Assembly (NCBI GenBank): GCA_022747635.1 | Contig: JAKTNV010000009.1 | Location: forward strand, 26,125,622-26,189,621 | Origin: Hetaerina americana | Taxonomy: Eukaryota > Arthropoda > Insecta > Odonata > Calopterygidae | Direction of reading: 5' to 3' | DNA: 64,000 nt | Part shown: positions 59,230 through 64,000 of the stretch, one piece after another | Position numbering within the stretch: the stretch's first letter is position 1 | Layout: each line of letters opens with the position of its first letter | Translations under genes and position numbers: made by a program | Notes under the pieces: model-generated | What the model was told of the DNA's origin: nothing | Database searches by the model: none | The model's input: the letters and a program-made list of their open reading frames with translations, nothing else

Positions 59230-61015
59230 TAAAGAATTTAAAAAAAATAATTGTAATAATAAACAATTAAATTGATGAAAAGAAAAAAAATAGTAACCCT
59301 CCTTAATGGAAGTGTGCTGTAAACAGCTTCAGCTGGACGCTGCAATTCAGACGGTCTAGTGACCGAGAAATGCAAAAAAAATGTTCTCAGAGGCTCATCA
59401 GGCTCTCTCAAAACAGTAGATCTACCTATTTCCCCAAAAAAGGGAAGGACGGTGACTGTCCTTGTCATAATGGCATACTGCAACATCAGCGATTCGACGG
59501 ACCAGTGTTCTTCATTGCTGTGTTCGAAAATAAGCAACGTGACCTTAATGTATCCCTTGCTGGGGACATTATATGATTCACAGATGGGGCGAGACATCAC
59601 CCTTCGGAAACAAATCATTGGTGATTCGCTATTTCTTTCCTATACGATTTTGACTTACCGGCCATCATATTGATAGTCCTCGCACTCTTATATCAACCGG
59701 TGTTTCTTTTCGTTGACTTGAAAAATGTTGTTTGTCCGCTTCAGAGTTCTAAGGGATGTGGAGGAACGTTGGACCCAAATTCCCTTTTTATCACTCCCCT
59801 CTCTTCGAAAGTGTTGAGATTCGGATTTCATTAGAACGTCTAAGCTTGTGTGGCCAGAGTACAATAATCGGATATGACGGTTTATAAACAGAATGGAAAC
59901 CACAATTTTGCACTCCTTGGGCGGTTTTATTGTCTTACGGCTTTGGCGAGATATTCGTTTGCTGTGGTACGAGGATTTTCCGATCGACGATCCATGTTCT
60001 CTTCGTGGGTGGAGACACATCGCCAACGAGATTTCAGACTCGTTTTTAAGATATTGAGGGAACGAGCGGAGAGATGTCGGATATTTTATGTAGCCCAGAT
60101 TAGATATCTGATTCAAGGAAATGTAACACACCAGTCTGTTGGATATATTTTCTTCGCTGATCTTCGGTTTTTGAACGTTCGTTTTTAGCAGTATAAGACT
60201 TTGATTCAAATGACTTAAGTGCCTCAACGGTGTGCTGCGTGGAATGAAATGACCTCAATACGTAAAGGTCATATCTTCGATATTTTATTCAAGGTTTTAT
60301 CTGAGATTTATGAAGAACTAAGATTTAAATAAAACTGTCATCAATTTTAGTGGGTGTTTGCCAGTTTTCAAAAAAAGTGATAAGTGTATTAAGATTCATT
60401 TATTGATTTATTGGTGATTAACGAAGTACAAGCACGCCATGAACCAATGAATCATGCATTCTTGCACCACTTATATGGCGTTCAGCTTGCACCGTATGTC
60501 CATTCACAGCATTCAAATATCGAGTAACATATATCGAAGTAGGTTCGGTGTCATAGGATGTCAAGAAAATTTTATACCAAGTGCTGCAAAACCTGGGAAT
60601 AAAATAACTACATTCGTCAAATACTTGATGTTCCTATTTGCTTTTGAAACGCCTATAGAAAGTAGGCGTTGATGAAGGAGTGATGATATCCTCGGTGAAG
60701 CCGTAGAAGTTATCTAATGTACAAGTTATCCACTGGGTAATAAAATACGTCTGATTAGGCATCGTCTCAGGCAAATTTAAGTGCCAGTTCTTCCCTCTCA
60801 CCATTCGCAAACATAAAAAAATCGAACCCAAGAGCCTGCAAATATTATACGTATTAACTTGAATATTAAAATTAGTTTTAAGAAAATGAAATTTGTCCAA
60901 GCGCAACAGTTATTGTGTGATGCATACAGGGCATTGTATAGGCATTTATGTGCGAGAGAGTTGTGTACGAGCTCATGCATGTTGTGTACGAGTTCAAGTG
61001 CATGTATGAACTATT
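59230..61015. other. No secure feature
   Basis: Contains several long frames on both strands, including 59688-60227 minus (179 codons), but none resembles a protein family I know and there is no splice or start context. Confidence 0.3.
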
Positions 61016-61037
61016 ATTTTTGCATGTATGACTGGTG

Positions 61038-61110
61038 CACTGACACCCCCAGCCACACAGTTCCCTTGCGGCGGATTGTAGGTTATGGTGTTGATGTAAA
61101 TGAAGAAGTA
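61038..61110 (+). repeat. LINE 3'-end tail
   Basis: ACACCCCCAGCCACACAGTT, CCCTTGCGGCGGATTGTAGG and GATGTAAATGAAG follow the family tail with some divergence. Confidence 0.65.
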
Positions 61111-61114
61111 CGTA

Positions 61115-62325
61115 ATTCAAAAATTACTGGGATTCTGTTAACTCTTCCTTTCATAGTGATATTAATTCTCAAATCTCCAGAAACATTAGCTTATTCACTA
61201 CCTATACATTCAGTCGAACAATCGAGACGAGTAAAGAGGAAACCACAAGGCTCTTTATGAACATCTCAAAATCATAACCCCTCACGCGTGATATATATTT
61301 GCTGTCACTAGTAAATCTGAAAGCTTCAGCTTAATCTGAAAGATAATGCATTATCACGGGATGTGTAGTAATAGACCTTTGAAAAAATAAATTATTTCAT
61401 TCGTTGACTCTTGTACTTTCGCACCCTTTATTACACCTCTTTGTCTTTATCAAAGTTAAAAATGCCAACCATATAAGCACTTTTGTATTGAAAAACCTTG
61501 CCTTTATCACGGGAGTACTAATAATTGCACAAATTTGAAAGTAATGTTTAAGCTTGAATTATTTTGAATGAGCTGGCGTTATTCTTGGACCCAAAATTTG
61601 GGGCCGAGCTTTGTATGATATGTATAATTTCTGAATCAAACAAGAAAGATAAGGTGACCCACTTAATCAGTAAAATCGTTATAAGCGAGTATAAATCACC
61701 ATACGAAAATTAGTTAGCATAACATTATGCATGATAAATGTTCAAAGCAATATTCAACATTTATAATCCACCAGAATTATATAATCCGTGCAAAATTGTA
61801 TTCTACTCTCAGGGAAATAAGTGGAAGCCGTACTATAGTTTTAGGCTACGTCGATAAAATATAGGCTATTCAAAGAGAATCCTTTTTCCAAGAAGAATTT
61901 GTAAACTTAGGGGTAGAAGACAATATGTACAGCCTTTAAAATATTCGAACGTATGATATTATTAAGTCTTATTCTTAATTTCTCCCTTAAATCACATTTC
62001 GATAATAGCGTAAGCCTTAAAAGTGCCTATAACATGGCTAATCGTAGACCACAACCACTCTGGTCAAACTTGGTCGTCCTGATGTACATTTTTAGGTCAA
62101 TGCAAACTATAGCCCTTACTTGAAACCTTCCGTAGATGACCTTAAATGAATTTTCTTTCTTAATGTGGTCCTGTAATGGATGGAATTAAATTCACTCTGC
62201 CATGCATTCCTTTGGCAGCTAACATCGTAGTTAATGTTTGATATGAATTTGCTGTGATTATAGATATTAAATGATGAAATAGTCAATAAATAACACAGTT
62301 TCGGGTTTAACATGGCCCTCCATAA
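61115..62325. other. No feature seen
   Basis: AT-rich, short frames only. Confidence 0.35.
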
Positions 62326-62331
62326 TTAAAG

Positions 62332-62448
62332 GAGGCACCTGGTTTTTCCACATAGAATAGCTTTAATACGAGTTACCTGAAGAGGTTACCCTGTAACGAA
62401 ACCTAGGTCGTATTAAAACTATTTTATGTGGAAAAGCCAAGTGTCTTC
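62332..62448 (+). ncRNA. Foldback with hammerhead-ribozyme-like core (candidate)
   Basis: Arms of about 40 bp pair (TCCACATAGAATAGCTTTAA against TTAAAACTATTTTATGTGGA). Inside lies CTGAAGA (62377-62383), one extra G, stem II GTTAC/GTAAC with loop CCT (62385-62397), GAAA (62398-62401), and a palindromic ACCTAGGT (62401-62408). C62409 follows in a GTC context, and then the outer arm starts at 62410. That is the order core, stem II, GAAA, stem III, cleavage-site triplet, stem I of a hammerhead. Stem III is very short and would probably need dimerisation. A 7-base bulge separates the outer helix from CTGAAGA. Confidence 0.42.
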
Positions 62449-62459
62449 TTTCATCAAAT

Positions 62460-63270
62460 TATTCGATAATATTTTCAAGGGAAGCTGGTGGTACAGTAGC
62501 TATTATTAGAAAAGTAGGAATAGTATAGTGATTTCTTTGAATCATAGGTATTTTTCTGATCATTCATGTGCTCGTATCTAAAAACATGTATTCATATAAA
62601 ACTGAGATGGAACGGAATGCTGCGGACTGATTCAGCAGAAATAACCAGCAAAAACCCATAAAGTTATACCCTAGTTTGCGTATTTATATCCTGTTTCTCG
62701 TTTTTTCGATATTTTACTGTAAATTTCGGACTGACAAATTCACCTAGGGAACCTTTAGATATTGTAAATCGGGGAACAGAATATAAAATTATTTTGCTCT
62801 GGTCCAATTCAGACGTACTATAATATGTGTCGATGAGATATTCTTCTTTCCTTTATAGGAGGTCGCAAGGAAAAAGTTAGCCATTCTTAATTATATCAAA
62901 ATTACACTTGCCTAATTGTTATTTTTAGCGCCTTTTTCTTTTGATCGTAGAAAAACAAAAAAATAGTCTATCGTATGCCGTCAGATTCTGTGAAAAAAAT
63001 TTAGTATTAAAAATTCTTTCCTATATTAATAGTTTATTCAAAAGAGTTCAAATCAGTTGCGTGATTCATGCCTATTGGAAGTTTCCACAATTCTAGAATA
63101 TATCGTAAGAGCAGATATCTAGTTGCTGCTCATATGCAACATTCATAATGCGCTCTACTTACGGCTTCCGAAGAATTTAGAAATGATTTTAAAATACGGA
63201 AAAAATCTTTGACATACTTAAGAAGGTTTAGCAGGTGCATTAGCTTTCCCCCTCAACCTGCCTAGTATTT
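62460..63270. other. No feature seen
   Basis: AT-rich, short frames only. Confidence 0.35.
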
Positions 63271-63276
63271 ATAAAA

Positions 63277-63346
63277 CAGAAATTATTATTTTTATTTTTA
63301 TTATTATTATTTTTATTATTATTATATTTATATAGTATTATTATAT
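63277..63346. repeat. (ATT)n-type microsatellite
   Basis: Imperfect ATT/TTTTA units grading into TATATAG-TATTATTATAT. Confidence 0.85.
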
Positions 63347-63946
63347 AAAACAGAAAAAAGCATTTTTTGTTTTCTACCAAATATTGAGTACTGTAATAAC
63401 CCCTTTAAGATATGATGATTGATTTAAGATATGCAGATAAGAATAATGATGATATTTAAAAAAAAACTCCAATGGAGTTTTTCCCCTAACGTACAGATAT
63501 GAATCCAACATATTGAAGAGGGATTTACCGTTCTAACTCGGATTTATAATTAGAACATTGATAAGCGACATGGAGAGGTCGCGAATTCAAATGCTTTCAT
63601 ATGAAGGAAGTTTGGTATTTTGAGTAAATAGTTTTGCGATTTTAAGGTGCTAACTTTTGAGAAATATATTCTACGCCTTCCGAAAGGTATAATCTTTAGC
63701 AACGACAAACCTGGAATCTCGAAAGTGGTTTGAAAAAGTGATCGGCTAAGCCTACGAATACCAAGTGGGTGCAAGTTAGACCCTTGAAGAAATATCACCT
63801 AGTAACTAACACGTGTGAGCCGAGAAAGAGATTTATGTACATGATTTCATAAATTTGGTATATATTTCGAAATCTGGAGTTTTAATATATACTCGTGAGT
63901 GGAAGAACGCTTAAAACAGAAAAAAGCATTTTTTTGTTTTCTACCA
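63347..63946. repeat. Segment bounded by 33-bp direct repeats
   Basis: AAAACAGAAAAAAGCATTTT-TTGTTTTCTACCA occurs at 63347-63379 and again at 63913-63946 with one extra T. The 533 bp between them contains a small perfect palindrome (AAACTCCA/TGGAGTTT near 63465-63481). No gene is recognised inside. Confidence 0.75.
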
Positions 63947-64000
63947 TCTAAAAACTCAAAGAAAATTGAGATGATTTTAGCCCGATTTGATCCTCTATGA

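Noticed and set aside
59688..60227. 179-codon minus-strand frame
   Set aside because: Not low complexity, but I recognise no family, start context or neighbouring exon; the plus strand is also open here. Worth a database search, not a call.

Overview
The window looks like a piece of a large, repeat-rich arthropod genome, most probably an insect. I see no operons, no bacterial gene spacing and no clear multi-exon host gene. I do see mariner transposons, non-LTR retrotransposon (LINE) fragments, tRNA-derived SINEs and long (TA)n/(CA)n microsatellites in an AT-rich background. The host species cannot be named from what is visible. The region is best read as intergenic or deep intronic DNA. The only candidate host coding piece is a 96-bp exon-like segment at 2507-2602.

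Layout. 0-5 kb: a degraded reverse-transcriptase (RT) fragment (minus strand), SINE-A and the exon candidate. 5.2-7.0 kb: a decayed mariner and a LINE 3' end. 7.5-10.5 kb: GC-rich pyrimidine or purine blocks. 11.8-14.8 kb: two LINE RT fragments, one carrying a SINE-B insertion. 16.1-17.7 kb: (TA)n, a near-intact mariner, then a SINE-A tail. 20-27 kb: SINE-C, an internally deleted mariner with perfect terminal repeats, and another SINE-A. 28-31.5 kb: apparently unique AT-rich DNA. 31.5-34 kb: a composite repeat containing a mariner relic, then a microsatellite region with inverted flanks. 35-46.4 kb: LINE C-terminal scraps, SINE-B with a target-site duplication, head-to-head SINE-D units, and the 5' half of an RTE-like LINE. 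46.4-48.6 kb: two more mariners, SINE-A and (TA)n. 50.9-53.7 kb: LINE tails and the second composite repeat. 55-56.7 kb: an intact mariner nested in a LINE 3' end. 58.6-59.2 kb: a Jockey-like RT interrupted by another LINE tail with a 9-bp duplication. 62-64 kb: a foldback carrying a hammerhead-ribozyme-like core, and a segment bounded by 33-bp direct repeats.

The only plausibly functional gene is the mariner transposase at 55430-56503 (357 aa, DD34D triad intact). Its sister copy 39 kb away differs by four substitutions and a two-base poly-A slip, so this family moved very recently. The other mariners are internally deleted or decayed, giving a graded series from active-looking to fossil. 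GC-rich, strand-skewed blocks recur through the window and are not explained by any gene or repeat I can recognise.
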